NCBI RefSeq assembly: GCF_022829545.1
Contig: NZ_JAKSYM010000226.1
Coordinates: forward strand, 173,028-237,027
Direction: 5' to 3'
DNA from: Methylobacterium sp. J-030
GTDB taxonomy: Bacteria > Pseudomonadota > Alphaproteobacteria > Rhizobiales > Beijerinckiaceae
DNA length: 64,000 bases
Made by a program: the position numbers and the translations under genes. Of the stretch, positions 18,310-28,642 are shown piece after piece. Under the pieces are notes generated by a model. It did no database searches and was not told where the DNA came from. It saw nothing but the letters and a program-made list of their open reading frames with translations. Position 1 is the first letter of the stretch. Each line of letters begins with the position of its first letter.

Positions 18310-19980
18310 GTGAGCACATCCGCGTCCGAAGATCGCCAGGATCTCCTCGAAGCCGCCATCCAGGCGATCCCGATCGGCATCGTGGTCCACGACGAGCGGG
18401 GGCTGTGCATCCTGGCCAACGCCACGGCCAGGGCCCTCGGGCCGCGGGCGGTCAACGACCTCCCGGCCAGCGCCTTCGACAGCCCCGACGCCGCGATCAT
18501 CGAGGAGATCGGCGATCACGTCGTCGAGGCTCAGGCACGCCCGGTCGCGACCCAGGCGGCAACCTTCACGCTCACCACGATCACCGACGTCACGCACCAT
18601 CACGCGATACAGCGCGACCTGATCGCGCGGGCCTTCATCGACGCGCTGACGGGTCTGCCCAACCGGACGATGTTCGAGCAGAGCATCGAGGAGCTTATCC
18701 ACCGTGCCGGCCCCGACGACCGGTTCGCGCTGGCTTTCATCGATCTCGACAACTTCAAGCACATCAACGACTATTACAGCCACGCCGCAGGCGACGCCCT
18801 GCTGCGCAAGGTCGCCGAGCGCATCCGGGGCGCCCTGCGCCCGAGCGACATGATCGCGCGGATCGGCGGCGACGAGTTCGTCCTCCTGCTCAGCCCGGTG
18901 ACCGACCGGGCCTCCACCCTGTCGGCGGTGCTCGATATCTCGGACCGCCTCAAGCAGCCGTTCTTCATCGACGATCACGAGATCTTCGCCTCGGCCTCGA
19001 TCGGCCTGAGCCTGTTTCCGGAACACGGAACGACCTACGAGATCCTGCGCCGGCAGGCCGACAACGCCATGTACCGCGTGAAGGGCGGCGTGAAGGGCGG
19101 CGTGAGCGTCTTCGAGGAGACGATGAGCCACGCGGCCACGGCCCGCATGGCGGTGGAGCAGCGCCTGCGGCTCGCGATCCGCGACCGCTGCTTCTGCTGT
19201 GCCTTCCAGCCGAAGGTCGACATGCGCACGCACGCGGTGTCGGGCGTCGAGGTTCTCCTGCGCTGGCGGGACGAACTGGGCATGATCCAGGCCCCCGGCG
19301 ATTTTATCGGACTGGCGATCGAGCTCGGCCTGATCAACGAGATCACGCTCCAGGTCCTGAACGAGACCGTGCGGACCATGCCGGACATCGACGAGGTGTT
19401 CGGGCCCGACGTCTCGGTGAGCCTGAACATCGCCGCCAAGCAGGCCTGCGACGTACCGTTCATGTCGGCCTTCTGCGACGCCCTCGGGGCGACGGGGCTG
19501 GCGCGGCGCTTCGTGCTCGAACTGACCGAGGAGGCCTTCTTCACCAAGGGGCGCTTCCAGCGGGAGGTCCTGCCGCGCATCCGCGCGATCGGCGCGCGGG
19601 TCTCGATCGACGATTTCGGCGTGGGCTACTCGTCGCTCGCCGCGCTGGCGGAGATCACCGCAGACGAACTGAAGATCGATCGATCCTTCATCACGGACAT
19701 CGACAAGCGGCCGCGCAGCCAGATCGTGCTCAAGGCGATCGAGTCGCTGGGCCTGGCGCTCGGCATGTCGGTGGTGGCCGAGGGCGTCGAGACCTTCGAG
19801 GAGGTCGCCTACCTGCTGGGCGCCACGCAGATCCGCTGCGCGCAGGGCTACTACTATGCCAAGCCGCAACTGATCGAACAGATCCGGCAGGGGGATCAGC
19901 GGATGACGGCATCCCGCGCCGGGGCCTCTCAGAGCCGCGGCTCGGATTTCCGCTCGCCGAGCCTGCTGCGTCGGGCCTGA
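18310..19980 (+). CDS. PAS-GGDEF-EAL cyclic di-GMP signalling protein
   Basis: A 556-residue protein with a PAS-like N-terminus (about 8-95), a GGDEF domain with intact GGDEF at 186-190 and an RxxD inhibitory site (RPSD, 177-180), then an EAL domain. The EAL motif reads EVL (314-316), but Asn373, the ELTE glutamate, Asp434-Asp435, Lys455 and the AEGVE glutamates are present, so phosphodiesterase activity is plausible. It may make and break c-di-GMP. No membrane segment. The GTG start lies one base after the HerA-type stop, implying coupled expression. Confidence 0.9.
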   Translation: MSTSASEDRQDLLEAAIQAIPIGIVVHDERGLCILANATARALGPRAVNDLPASAFDSPDAAIIEEIGDHVVEAQARPVATQAATFTLTTITDVTHHHAIQRDLIARAFIDALTGLPNRTMFEQSIEELIHRAGPDDRFALAFIDLDNFKHINDYYSHAAGDALLRKVAERIRGALRPSDMIARIGGDEFVLLLSPVTDRASTLSAVLDISDRLKQPFFIDDHEIFASASIGLSLFPEHGTTYEILRRQADNAMYRVKGGVKGGVSVFEETMSHAATARMAVEQRLRLAIRDRCFCCAFQPKVDMRTHAVSGVEVLLRWRDELGMIQAPGDFIGLAIELGLINEITLQVLNETVRTMPDIDEVFGPDVSVSLNIAAKQACDVPFMSAFCDALGATGLARRFVLELTEEAFFTKGRFQREVLPRIRAIGARVSIDDFGVGYSSLAALAEITADELKIDRSFITDIDKRPRSQIVLKAIESLGLALGMSVVAEGVETFEEVAYLLGATQIRCAQGYYYAKPQLIEQIRQGDQRMTASRAGASQSRGSDFRSPSLLRRA

Positions 19981-20401
19981 AGGGCCGTCTTGTGAGACGG
20001 CGGACGCTGCCGGTCAGCGCGATCGCGCGTCGAGCCTGATCGTGCTGCCTGATCGCAGCTTGAGCGATGACGGGTGGTGATCGGCACGGCTCTGGCCGTG
20101 ATCGGCCGGATGCCGACGCTCCGCATGGTCCCGCGCCCGGCCGACGCGACGAACCGGCCCGGCGCCGGACGACCGATTTACCCTTCGGCCCATGGGACCG
20201 ACACCTCCCGGGCGACCGGCCGCGCGCAACTGCGTGTTCGCAGGCTGCACGCCCCTGCCGACCCCCGAGGCCCGAAGGCTTCAATCATCGCAATCAAGGT
20301 AACGCGCGGAAGGCCTGCCGCTTACCGCTTTCGAAGCCGCCATGAAACGACAAAGGCCGCAGTGCTGCGGCCTAACAAAGCGTTTCGATGGTTGGGAAAA
20401 C
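19981..20401. other. Intergenic region between the GGDEF-EAL gene and tRNA-Gly
   Basis: About 420 bases with no supported gene. The only clear element is the hairpin near 20354-20373 downstream of the minus-strand tRNA. Confidence 0.6.
20346..20373 (-). terminator. Terminator downstream of tRNA-Gly
   Basis: On the minus strand AGGCCGCA (20373-20366) pairs with TGCGGCCT (20361-20354) around a 4-base loop and runs into TTTGTCGTTT. It lies about 30 bases after the tRNA 3' end. Confidence 0.65.
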
Positions 20402-20476
20402 TGGAGCGGGCGAAGGGATTCGAACCCTCGACCCCAACCTTGGCAAGGTTGTGCTCTACCCCTGAGCTACACCCGC
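20402..20476 (-). tRNA. tRNA-Gly (GCC)
   Basis: The minus strand folds into a full cloverleaf of 75 nucleotides. The acceptor stem GCGGGTG pairs with CGCCCGC, the D arm is AGCTCAGGGGTAGAGCA-like, the anticodon stem CAACC/GGTTG presents TTGCCAA (anticodon GCC), and the T arm has GGTTCGAATCC. CCA is encoded at the 3' end (20404-20402). Confidence 0.97.
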
Positions 20477-20582
20477 TCACTAGACCGTGCCACCCGGACT
20501 TGCGTGCCGGCGGCCCCGGCGGCGCTCTCTAAACACCATTCCGCCGGGCGACGCAAGCGTCTCTTCGCCCGCTCACGACGAT

Positions 20583-21047
20583 TCACCAATGCGCGTCCGG
20601 CGGGAGGCCCAGCCGCATCTCCTCCAGGCGGGTGCGGGTGCCGCGGGTCGTACCGTCAGGGAGCGCATCGGCGGCGAAGAATTCACACTCGGCGATCTCC
20701 CGGTCGGCCGCCTTCGGGCGAAGCACGGTGAAGGCCGGCAGGACGAACAGCGCGACGTGATCGCGGGGCGCCGCGGCGACGTTCCGGTAGAGACCGACGA
20801 GGCGCGGGGGCACCGCGGGGACGATCTCCGCCTCCTCGCGGAACTCGCGGATCATCGCCTCGGCGGCACTCTCCCCGCGCTCGACGCCGCCGCCCGGCAG
20901 ATGCCACCCGCTGACGTATGTGTGGCGCACCAGCGCTACGCGGCCGTGTGGATCGATGGCGATGCCGCGAACGCCGAGCGTCATGCCCCGCGTGGCGAGC
21001 GCCCCGAGGTGAAACAGGCGCCGCAGCAGCCGTCGGTCGAGGAGCAT
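20583..21047 (-). CDS. Nudix hydrolase
   Basis: A 154-residue Nudix pyrophosphohydrolase. The Nudix box starts at Gly53 (GGVERGESAAEAMIREFREE, residues 53-72); the final glycine of the consensus is Glu74, a change seen in some family members. HTYVSGWHLPGGG just before it is typical of NUDIX proteins acting on nucleoside diphosphate derivatives, but the substrate is unknown. It starts 19 bases after the FAH-family stop and is probably co-transcribed with it. Confidence 0.9.
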   Translation of the reverse strand: MLLDRRLLRRLFHLGALATRGMTLGVRGIAIDPHGRVALVRHTYVSGWHLPGGGVERGESAAEAMIREFREEAEIVPAVPPRLVGLYRNVAAAPRDHVALFVLPAFTVLRPKAADREIAECEFFAADALPDGTTRGTRTRLEEMRLGLPPDAHW

Positions 21048-21066
21048 GTCGATCCGTATCGCCGGT

Positions 21067-21762
21067 TCAGACGACGTCCAGGGTGATCGCGCCGAGGCCG
21101 GCGATCGCCGCCACCATGCGCTGGCCGCGCTCGACCGGACCGACGCCCGAGGGCGTGCCGGTGAAGATCAGGTCCCCCGGCTGCAGCGCGAAATAACCCG
21201 ACAGATACGCGATCTGCTCGGCCACCGACCAGATCATGTCGCCGAGGTCGCCCTTCTGGCGCGTCTGCCCATCCACCGACAGCGTGATCTCCCCCCGCGC
21301 CGGGTGGCCCACAAGCGAGGCCGGATGCAACGCACCGATCGGGCCGGAACCGTCAGCCGCCTTGGCTGTGTCCCAGGGCCGCGACAGCGCTTTGGCCTCG
21401 TCCTGGACATCGCGCCGGGTCATGTCGAGGCCGATCGCGTAGCCATAGACCTGATCGAGGACATCCGCGGCGGAGATGTCGGTGCCGCCGCCGGCGAGCG
21501 CCGCCACCATCTCGACCTCGAAATGGTAGTTCCGGGTCTTGGACGGATAGGGATGCGGCGTCGGCTCGGAACCCACGATCTGCAGGGCGTCGGCGGGCTT
21601 CATGAAGAAGAACGGCGGCTCGCGGTCCGGGTCGGCGCCCATCTCCCGGGCATGGGCGGCGTAGTTGCGGCCGACGCAGTAGACCCGGCGGACGGGGAAG
21701 AGATCGCTGCTGCCGACGATCGGGAGCGCGATGCGGGGCGGGTTCTGGATGACGGACAGCAT
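21067..21762 (-). CDS. Fumarylacetoacetate hydrolase (FAH) family protein
   Basis: A 231-residue FAH-fold enzyme; relatives act as fumarylpyruvate hydrolase, acylpyruvase or oxaloacetate decarboxylase. YCVGRNYAAHAREMG is the N-terminal signature, FEVEMVAAL and YGYAIGLDMTRRD contribute metal-binding acidic residues, and GDLIFTGTPSGVGPV is the C-terminal motif. The ATG at 21762 fits family length. The likely role is cleavage of a 2,4-diketo acid in aromatic or keto-acid breakdown; the exact substrate is open. Confidence 0.9.
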   Translation of the reverse strand: MLSVIQNPPRIALPIVGSSDLFPVRRVYCVGRNYAAHAREMGADPDREPPFFFMKPADALQIVGSEPTPHPYPSKTRNYHFEVEMVAALAGGGTDISAADVLDQVYGYAIGLDMTRRDVQDEAKALSRPWDTAKAADGSGPIGALHPASLVGHPARGEITLSVDGQTRQKGDLGDMIWSVAEQIAYLSGYFALQPGDLIFTGTPSGVGPVERGQRMVAAIAGLGAITLDVV

Positions 21763-21896
21763 CTCTGCACCTGCGGTGGAACGTCCGGGGTCGGGCGGGA
21801 CATGCCCGCAATCGATGCGACCGTTGTAAGGTGCCCGCCGCCGCGCGCCATACGGCCGGTTGCCGATAGCGCCTCTGGGTCTACGAAATTTTCGCG

Positions 21897-23348
21897 ATGA
21901 CACCCACAGCGACCACCTCCGACACCTTGCTCGCCGCGCTGCGCGACGGCCTCGGCCCGCGCCACGTGCTGACAGAGCCGGAGGATCTCGCTCCCTATCT
22001 GATCGAGACGCGGAAGCTGTTCACCGGCTCGGCGGTTGCGGTGCTGAAGCCCGCCTCCACCGGCGAGGTATCCTTCGCGGTCCGCGCCTGCACGCAGGCC
22101 GGCCTGGCGGTGGTGCCGCTCGGGGGCAATACCGGGCTCACCGGCGGCGGCATCCCGCAGGGCGGCGTGGTCCTGTCCCTGGAGCGGATGACGCGGCTGC
22201 GCGCCGTCGATCCGGTGGACGCCACCATCACGGTGGAGGCCGGGATGATCCTGCAGGATGTCCAGGAGGCCGCCGAAGCCGCCGGGATGCTATTCCCGCT
22301 CTCCTACGCGTCGCGGGGCTCGGCCCGGATCGGCGGCGGGATCAGCACCAACGCGGGCGGCATCGCGGTGCTGGCCTACGGTAACGCCCGCGATCTCGTG
22401 CTCGGGCTCGAGGTGGTCCTGGCCGATGGGCGGGTGTGGAATGGGCTCCGGGCGCTCCGCAAGGACAATGCCGGCTACGACCTCAAGCAGCTCTTCATCG
22501 GCTCGGAGGGCACGCTCGGCATCGTCACGGCGGCGGTGCTGAGGCTGTTTCCGAAAACGCGCTCCACCGGCGTCGCCTTCGTCGGCCTGGCCTCGGCGCG
22601 GGCCGCCCTCGATCTGTTCGTGGATCTGCGCGGACGGCTCGATCGCGACCTGACGGCGTTCGAATACCTGCCTCCCTTCGCGCTGGACCTCGTCCTGCGC
22701 CACGTTCCCGGCACGGTGCCGCCCCTGTCGGGCGCGCACGGCGCCTACGCCCTGATCGAGGCCGCCTCGGCGCGGCCCGAGGCCGACATGCAGGGCGCCC
22801 TGGAATCGGCCCTGGGCGACGCCCTCGCGGCCGGCACGGTCTCCGACGCCGTGATCGGCGCGAGCGGCGCCCAGAACGATGCCCTCTGGCGGCTGCGCGA
22901 GGGCATTCCCGAGGCGCAGACCCGCGAGGGTGCCTCGATCAAGCACGACGTCTCGGTCCCGCTGTCGCGCCTGCCTGAATTCCTGGAGCGGGCCGGCGCG
23001 GCCTGCCTCGCAGCACTGCCGGAGTTGCGCCCCTGCGGCTTCGGCCATTTCGGCGACGGCAACATCCACTTCAACCTGTCGCAGCCGGTCGGCATGCCGG
23101 CGGCGGACTTTCTCGGGCAGTGGGGCCGGTTCAACCGCATCGTCCACGACATCGTTCACGAACTCGGTGGCTCCATCGCGGCAGAGCACGGGGTCGGCCT
23201 GATCAAGCGCGCGGAACTGGCCCGCTACGGCGATCCGGTCGGCCTCGACCTGATGCGCAAGCTCAAGGACGCCCTCGATCCCGAGCACAGGCTCAACCCG
23301 GGCAAGGTCATCGCGGAGGCGGCGCACGAGCCCGGATCCGCGACCTGA
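21897..23348 (+). CDS. FAD-linked 2-hydroxyacid dehydrogenase (D-2-hydroxyglutarate/D-lactate type)
   Basis: A 483-residue oxidase of the vanillyl-alcohol oxidase fold. VVPLGGNTGLTGGGIP (about 73-88) binds the FAD pyrophosphate and SRGSARIGGGISTNAGG and FIGSEGTLGIVT are further FAD motifs. GFGHFGDGNIHFN near 381-393 and EHGVGLIKR near 434 are the metal and substrate residues of the D-2-hydroxyglutarate/D-lactate dehydrogenase group. It probably passes electrons to ETF or cytochrome c. Divergent from the FAH-family gene. Confidence 0.9.
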   Translation: MTPTATTSDTLLAALRDGLGPRHVLTEPEDLAPYLIETRKLFTGSAVAVLKPASTGEVSFAVRACTQAGLAVVPLGGNTGLTGGGIPQGGVVLSLERMTRLRAVDPVDATITVEAGMILQDVQEAAEAAGMLFPLSYASRGSARIGGGISTNAGGIAVLAYGNARDLVLGLEVVLADGRVWNGLRALRKDNAGYDLKQLFIGSEGTLGIVTAAVLRLFPKTRSTGVAFVGLASARAALDLFVDLRGRLDRDLTAFEYLPPFALDLVLRHVPGTVPPLSGAHGAYALIEAASARPEADMQGALESALGDALAAGTVSDAVIGASGAQNDALWRLREGIPEAQTREGASIKHDVSVPLSRLPEFLERAGAACLAALPELRPCGFGHFGDGNIHFNLSQPVGMPAADFLGQWGRFNRIVHDIVHELGGSIAAEHGVGLIKRAELARYGDPVGLDLMRKLKDALDPEHRLNPGKVIAEAAHEPGSAT

Positions 23349-23602
23349 GGATTTGTGCGCCGCGCCATAATTCGGCACCGAGGCCGGTGCAGGACGGACA
23401 CGGCCCGCCGACATCCTTGGTGGGTCCCCGCGGCGTTAAGCTCCTGCTAACGCGGCGGCTCGACGTTGCGTGATAACGGCAAGGACTGTCCGTCGCAGCC
23501 CGGCATGGCAATTGCTCCGCGGCCTTCCTATCTCGCAGGTGCGAGATTGAGCGACGAACCGTCAACGACAGGCTGAATCACGTCCATTTGGAGATCGACG
23601 GA

Positions 23603-23896
23603 ATGCCTACCTCACTGGCCCGCGTGCACACCACCGAGGCGAGCCGCTACCTGCAGCAGCTCTGCCGGCACTGGAGCCACAAGTTCAAGGTCGAGGCGAC
23701 TCCGCAGCACGGCACCGTTCCGTTCGGCGAGGATCGCGTCTGCACCTTCGATGCCGAGCCGGACGCGCTGGTGATGCGCATCGACAGCACGGACCCGGTC
23801 AACCTCACCCGTTTGGAAAACGTCGTGGCCGATCACCTGGCCCGCTTCGCTTTCCGCGAGAGCCTCGGCGATATCCGCTGGTCCCGCGCCGCCTGA
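23603..23896 (+). CDS. DUF2218 domain protein
   Basis: A 97-residue protein starting MPTSLARVHTTEASRYLQQL. SRYLQQLCRHWSHKF and LENVVADHLARFAFRE are the conserved ends of DUF2218. GGAG nine bases upstream supports the ATG at 23603. In other bacteria DUF2218 genes often sit beside siderophore or iron genes, but none is near here. Function unknown. Confidence 0.88.
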   Translation: MPTSLARVHTTEASRYLQQLCRHWSHKFKVEATPQHGTVPFGEDRVCTFDAEPDALVMRIDSTDPVNLTRLENVVADHLARFAFRESLGDIRWSRAA

Positions 23897-23949
23897 AGGC
23901 GGGGGTCCGGGCTCCGTCTGTCGCCGCCCGGGGGCGAGAATGCCCGCCC

Positions 23950-26900
23950 TCAGCCGACGCTCATCAGGCTGGCGTTGCCACCGGCCGCGGCGGTGTTGAT
24001 CGCGGTCGACACCTCCTCGACGAGGCCGGCCACCGCGTAGAGGTCGCCGCGCGCCAGTGCTTCCGGCGTGCGCGCCTGGATCGACAGGATCGGACCGGGC
24101 CGGGCGGCGACCGCCCTGCTGAGGACCGACAGACCTGCCGCGTCGCCTTCGAACAGAATGGCCCGGACGTCGCCGGCCGCGTCGAGGTCCGGCACGCGTT
24201 CGACCCGCGCCGCCGCATCGACAGGGAGTGCCTGAAGGACGGCGCGGTGGCGTTCGGCGCCCACCGCGACGGCGTCGTTGCCGCAGGCCAGGATCGTCCC
24301 AATCTGAACCAGCAGTCCCGCTTCCGTCTCCGCCAGGGCGGCGACCCGGCCGCGAGGCCGCAGGGCGTAGAGGTTGCGCTCGCCGACAGGTCCCGCCAGG
24401 GCGATCTCGGTCAAGGCCGGGACGCGCGCGCGCGACAGGCGATCCGCCACGGCGCCGTGCCCGCCCGATGTCAGCCACGCGAGATAGGACGGGAGCGGGA
24501 AGCCGTCCGTAGCGAGCCCGTCGAGCGCCCGGTCCGGCGCCCTCCGGACGAGGCGGCCGAGGTAGAGCGGACCGCCGGCCTTCGGCCCCGTGCCCGACAG
24601 GCCCGACCCGCCGAAGGGCTGCACACCGACCACCGCGCCGATGATGTTGCGGTTCACGTACCGGTTGCCGGCCCGGACGCGGCCCAGCGCCCGGGCGATC
24701 GTCTGGTCGATGCGGCTGTGCAGGCCGAAGGTGAGGCCGTAGCCGGTTGCGTCGACGTCCGACAGCAGCGCGTCAAGGTCCGTTCGCCGGTAGCGCAGCA
24801 CGTGCAGAACCGGCCCGAACACCTCGCGCGCGACGTCCCCCACGCGGTCGACCTCGATCAGGGTGGGCGGCACGAAGGTCCCGCGGTCCGTTTCGGGCCG
24901 GAGGGCGAGCTGTTCGACCGAGAAGCCCCGGGCGCGCATCGCCGCCACGTGCTGCATGATCCCCGCGGCCGCCTCGGCGGTGATGACGGGTCCGACATCC
25001 GTGGACAGGCGGCGCGGATCGCCGACAGCCAATTCGCGCATCGCGCCCTTGAGCATGGGCAGGATCCGATCCGCGATCTCCTCCTGCAGGCAGAGGATCC
25101 GCAGGGCCGAGCAGCGCTGACCCGCCGAATCGAAGGCGGAGGCGATCACGTCCGCCACCACCTGCTCGGCCAGGGCGGAGGAATCCACCACCAGGGCGTT
25201 CTGGCCCCCGGTCTCGGCGATGAGGGGCACCGGTTCGCCATGGCGGCCGAGCCGTTCGGCGAGGCGGCGCTGGATCTCCTTGGCGACCGCCGTCGAGCCG
25301 GTGAACAGCACGCCCTGCACCCGCGCGTCTGCGACCAGTGCGGCGCCGACCGTGCCGTCCCCCGGCAGGAGTTGTAACGCCGTCTCCGGAATGCCCGCGT
25401 CGTGCAGCACCCGCACCGCCTCGGCGGCGGTGAGCGGCGTCTGCTCGGCGGGCTTGGCCAGGACCGTGTTGCCCACCGCTAGGGCGGCCGCCACCTGCCC
25501 GACGAAGATCGCGAGTGGGAAGTTCCAGGGCGCGATGCAGGCCACGGGACCGAGCGGTTCGTCATCCCGATGGAGCGTCCGTTCAGCCTCGGTCGCGGAG
25601 TAGCGCAGGAAGTCCACGGCCTCGCGGATCTCCGCGACCGCGTTGCCGTAGGACTTGCCCGCCTCGCGCACGACGAGCCCGATCAGCGACGGCATCCGCG
25701 CCTCGAACGCGTCTGCGGCGCGCCGCAGGCTGGCGCCCCGCTCGGTGGGCGATTTTCCCGCCCAGGCCGAGGCGGTGGACTCGGCGCGCACGAGCGCCCG
25801 ATCGATGTCGGCCGCCGAAGCCCCTCGGTAGACGCCGACCACGTCCCGATGATCGGCCGGATTGCGCACGGGGATTTCGGCTGCGCCGCCCCCCGGCGGC
25901 TCCGCCCGCCACGCGGTCCGGCCGCTCGCCGCGAGCCCATCGGCCAGCCGGGCGAGCGCCGCCTCGTCGGCGAGATCGAGGCCGGCGGCGTTGGCCCGGG
26001 CAGGTCCGTACAGGTCGCGGGGCAGCACGATCCGCGCGTGCGGCGCGCCCGGCACCGGCATGGCCTCCACCAGGACCACGGGATCGGCGATCAGGGTTTC
26101 AATCGGCACCGACTCATCGGCGACGCGATTCACGAACGAGGTGTTCGCCCCGTTCTCCAGCAACCGCCGGACGAGGTAGGCCAGCAGCGTCTCGTGCGTC
26201 CCCACGGGGGCGTAGATCCGGCACGGGCGCCGCAGGTCCGCACCGGACACCACCGCCTCGTAGAGCGGCTCGCCCATCCCGTGCAGGCACTGGAACTCGT
26301 ACTGGCCGAGCCGGAAATCCGGACCCGCCATCTCGACGATCGCCGCGAGGGTCTGCGCGTTGTGGGTGGCGAATTGCGGAAACACCGCATCGGGAGCATC
26401 GAGCAGCCGGCGCGCGCAGGCGAGATACGACACGTCGGTGTGGACCTTCCGGGTGAAAACCGGGAAGTCGGACAGCCCGTCCACCTGTGCGCGCTTGATC
26501 TCGCTGTCCCAGTAGGCGCCCTTGACGAGCCGCACCATCAGGCGCCGGCGGCTGCGCCGGGCGAGGTCGATCAGCACGTCGATCACGAACGGGGAGCGCT
26601 TGCCATAGGCCTGGACCACGAAGCCGAGCCCGTCCCAGCCGGAAAGCTCCGGATCCAGGGCGAGCATCTCCAGGATGTCCAGGGACAGGTCCAGCCGGTC
26701 GGCCTCCTCGGCGTCGATGTTGAGGCCGATGTCGAAGTGCTTGGCGAGCCGGGCGAGGCCCCGGACGCGCGGCGCCAGCTCGGCCAGGACGCGACCGCGC
26801 TGCGCCCGGACGTAGCGCGGGTGCAGCGCCGACAGCTTGATCGAGATCCCCGGACCGCGCAGCACTCCGCGGCCGGCCGAGGCCTCGCCGATCGCCCCGA

Positions 26901-27615
26901 TCGCGTCCTCGTAGGAGGCGAGGTACCGGGCCGCATCCGCGGCGGTGACGGCGGCTTCGCCCAGCATATCGTACGAGAAGGTGAAGCCCTTCGCCTCCGT
27001 CGCTGCGGCGTTGCGCAGGGCCTCGGCGATCGACCGGCCAGTGACGAACTGCTCGCCCATCATCCGCACGGCGAGGTCGACGCCCCGGCGGATCAGCGGC
27101 TCCCCGCCGCGGGCGATCAGGCGGGTGAGCGCGGCGGACAGGCCCGCCTCGTCCCGGGTCGCGACGAGGCGACCGGTGACCAGCAGGCCCCAGGTCGCCG
27201 CGTTGACGAAGGGCGACGGGCTGTGCCCGAGATGGGAAGCCCAGTCGCCCCCCGCGATCTTGTCGCGGATCAGCGCGTCGCGGGTGGCGGCGTCCGGGAT
27301 GCGCAGCAGCGCCTCGGCGAGGCACATCAGCGCGACGCCCTCCTCGCTCGTCAGGGCGTATTCGTGGATCAGGCCCTCGACCCCGCCACGGCTGCCGCGG
27401 CGCCGCAGGGATTCGACCAGCTGCCGGGCCGTGGCGGCGACGCGCGCCGCGGCCTCGGCGGGCAGGCGCGCCTGATCGAGGAGTGGCGCGACGCAGTCCG
27501 GCTCGGGCCGCCGACAGGCCGCAACCACCGCCAGCCGCAGGGGCGACAGCTCAGGCCAATCGGCGAAGGCGCCGAACGGGTCGTCCGCGCGGTCGGTGAT
27601 GCGGGACGCGACCAT
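23950..27615 (-). CDS. putA: Bifunctional proline dehydrogenase / glutamate semialdehyde dehydrogenase
   Basis: A 1221-residue trifold enzyme that oxidises proline to glutamate in two steps. The N-terminal arm is followed by the FAD proline dehydrogenase barrel (about 140-480; [13 protein letters not shown] and [15 protein letters not shown]), then the NAD aldehyde dehydrogenase domain (about 520-980; [21 protein letters not shown], catalytic Cys835 in SAGQRCSAL) and a C-terminal domain. The ribbon-helix-helix DNA-binding domain of enterobacterial PutA is absent, so it should not repress its own gene. No Lrp-type regulator is adjacent. Confidence 0.97.
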   Translation of the reverse strand: MVASRITDRADDPFGAFADWPELSPLRLAVVAACRRPEPDCVAPLLDQARLPAEAAARVAATARQLVESLRRRGSRGGVEGLIHEYALTSEEGVALMCLAEALLRIPDAATRDALIRDKIAGGDWASHLGHSPSPFVNAATWGLLVTGRLVATRDEAGLSAALTRLIARGGEPLIRRGVDLAVRMMGEQFVTGRSIAEALRNAAATEAKGFTFSYDMLGEAAVTAADAARYLASYEDAIGAIGEASAGRGVLRGPGISIKLSALHPRYVRAQRGRVLAELAPRVRGLARLAKHFDIGLNIDAEEADRLDLSLDILEMLALDPELSGWDGLGFVVQAYGKRSPFVIDVLIDLARRSRRRLMVRLVKGAYWDSEIKRAQVDGLSDFPVFTRKVHTDVSYLACARRLLDAPDAVFPQFATHNAQTLAAIVEMAGPDFRLGQYEFQCLHGMGEPLYEAVVSGADLRRPCRIYAPVGTHETLLAYLVRRLLENGANTSFVNRVADESVPIETLIADPVVLVEAMPVPGAPHARIVLPRDLYGPARANAAGLDLADEAALARLADGLAASGRTAWRAEPPGGGAAEIPVRNPADHRDVVGVYRGASAADIDRALVRAESTASAWAGKSPTERGASLRRAADAFEARMPSLIGLVVREAGKSYGNAVAEIREAVDFLRYSATEAERTLHRDDEPLGPVACIAPWNFPLAIFVGQVAAALAVGNTVLAKPAEQTPLTAAEAVRVLHDAGIPETALQLLPGDGTVGAALVADARVQGVLFTGSTAVAKEIQRRLAERLGRHGEPVPLIAETGGQNALVVDSSALAEQVVADVIASAFDSAGQRCSALRILCLQEEIADRILPMLKGAMRELAVGDPRRLSTDVGPVITAEAAAGIMQHVAAMRARGFSVEQLALRPETDRGTFVPPTLIEVDRVGDVAREVFGPVLHVLRYRRTDLDALLSDVDATGYGLTFGLHSRIDQTIARALGRVRAGNRYVNRNIIGAVVGVQPFGGSGLSGTGPKAGGPLYLGRLVRRAPDRALDGLATDGFPLPSYLAWLTSGGHGAVADRLSRARVPALTEIALAGPVGERNLYALRPRGRVAALAETEAGLLVQIGTILACGNDAVAVGAERHRAVLQALPVDAAARVERVPDLDAAGDVRAILFEGDAAGLSVLSRAVAARPGPILSIQARTPEALARGDLYAVAGLVEEVSTAINTAAAGGNASLMSVG

Positions 27616-27714
27616 GGATCATACCCCGACTGCGGCGGCTCATCCGCCCGACGAGCAGGCTACGCCGTTCCCGGCGGTCGTTTAAGCCCCGGCCGACCGC
27701 CGACGACCAGGCCG

Positions 27715-28500
27715 TCACGGCGTGGCATGGGCGGCCTCGATCGCGTCTGTCAGGACCGGCTGGGCGCCCTCACGACGCAGAACCGCGTTCGGGATGACGA
27801 CCGTATCGGCGCAGGCTTGCGCGTAATGGGGCAGGTCGAACTGGACCGCGAGGCCGCCCGCCTTGGCGTCGAGCCACGCCATCATGCCCGGCGGATCGCC
27901 CATGGACGTGTCCTGCACCACCGTCCGGCACGCGTCGTCGTCGCGATCGCGCTTCGCATCGCCCGAGGTCGGACGGTAGCGTTCGCGATAGAGGGCGTGC
28001 AGCCGCTTCGAGGCGAGCGTCACCATCTTGGTGCCGTCGATGCCTTCCGACAGGGCGACCGTACCGGTCAGCGCCGGCGGAAGCAGCTTGGTCCAATCGA
28101 CCGGTAGACCGGTCGTCTGGTCGTACACGATCGCCATCAGGCCGGTGCTGGGATGCGCGCCGCCGCAGAACATGTCGTCGCTGATCGCGACGCTCAGGAA
28201 GCGCGGGCCACGCATCGGCGTGCGGATCGTCCGCGTCCAGGCGCTGCGCGCGCCACCATCGGCCTGACAGGACCGGGCCGCCTTGCGGACGTTCCCGTCG
28301 AGGCGCTTGAGCGCCGCGTTGATCCGCCGCTCCGCGTCGTCGACCGGCCCCGCGATCTGCGGCATCGCGGCGAGATCCGGTTTTAGATCCGGCTGCGCCG
28401 CCATCTGGAACACCCGGTCGGCGGCCCAAGTCTGGCCGGCCAGGAAAGCCAGGAGCATACCCGCGCCGGCAGCGGCCTTCAGGCGAAGGATTCGTTTCAT
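27715..28500 (-). CDS. Secreted hypothetical protein, RsiV/DUF3298-like
   Basis: A 261-residue protein with a clear signal peptide (MKRILRLKAAAGAGMLLAFLAGQTWA). The mature part contains SDDMFCGGAHPSTG followed by MAIVYDQTTGLPVDW, which resembles the GGAHP motif of DUF3298/RsiV-like domains. Periplasmic location is expected. Function is not known. It is divergent from the saccharopine-dehydrogenase-like gene. Confidence 0.7.
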   Translation of the reverse strand: MKRILRLKAAAGAGMLLAFLAGQTWAADRVFQMAAQPDLKPDLAAMPQIAGPVDDAERRINAALKRLDGNVRKAARSCQADGGARSAWTRTIRTPMRGPRFLSVAISDDMFCGGAHPSTGLMAIVYDQTTGLPVDWTKLLPPALTGTVALSEGIDGTKMVTLASKRLHALYRERYRPTSGDAKRDRDDDACRTVVQDTSMGDPPGMMAWLDAKAGGLAVQFDLPHYAQACADTVVIPNAVLRREGAQPVLTDAIEAAHATP

Positions 28501-28642
28501 CGTCACGCCGCTCCCGAGCGAATCACATCGCGCCGGGGGTATTGGCCAACCCGGCGTGCCGCAGCTCAAGCGTCGTTGGCGAGAATTTTGGCGGCGCGCG
28601 ACGCGCTTCCACACAAGCGGGTGCAATGGCAGAACCCGGGCC

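Noticed and set aside
19078..19101. Tandem 12-base repeat in the GGDEF domain (KGGVKGGV)
   Set aside because: The protein length at this place equals that of ordinary GGDEF domains, so it is not an insertion.
16404..19869. Long minus-strand frames opposite the HerA-type and GGDEF-EAL genes
   Set aside because: They show Asp/His/Arg-rich, motif-free sequence and no start sites.
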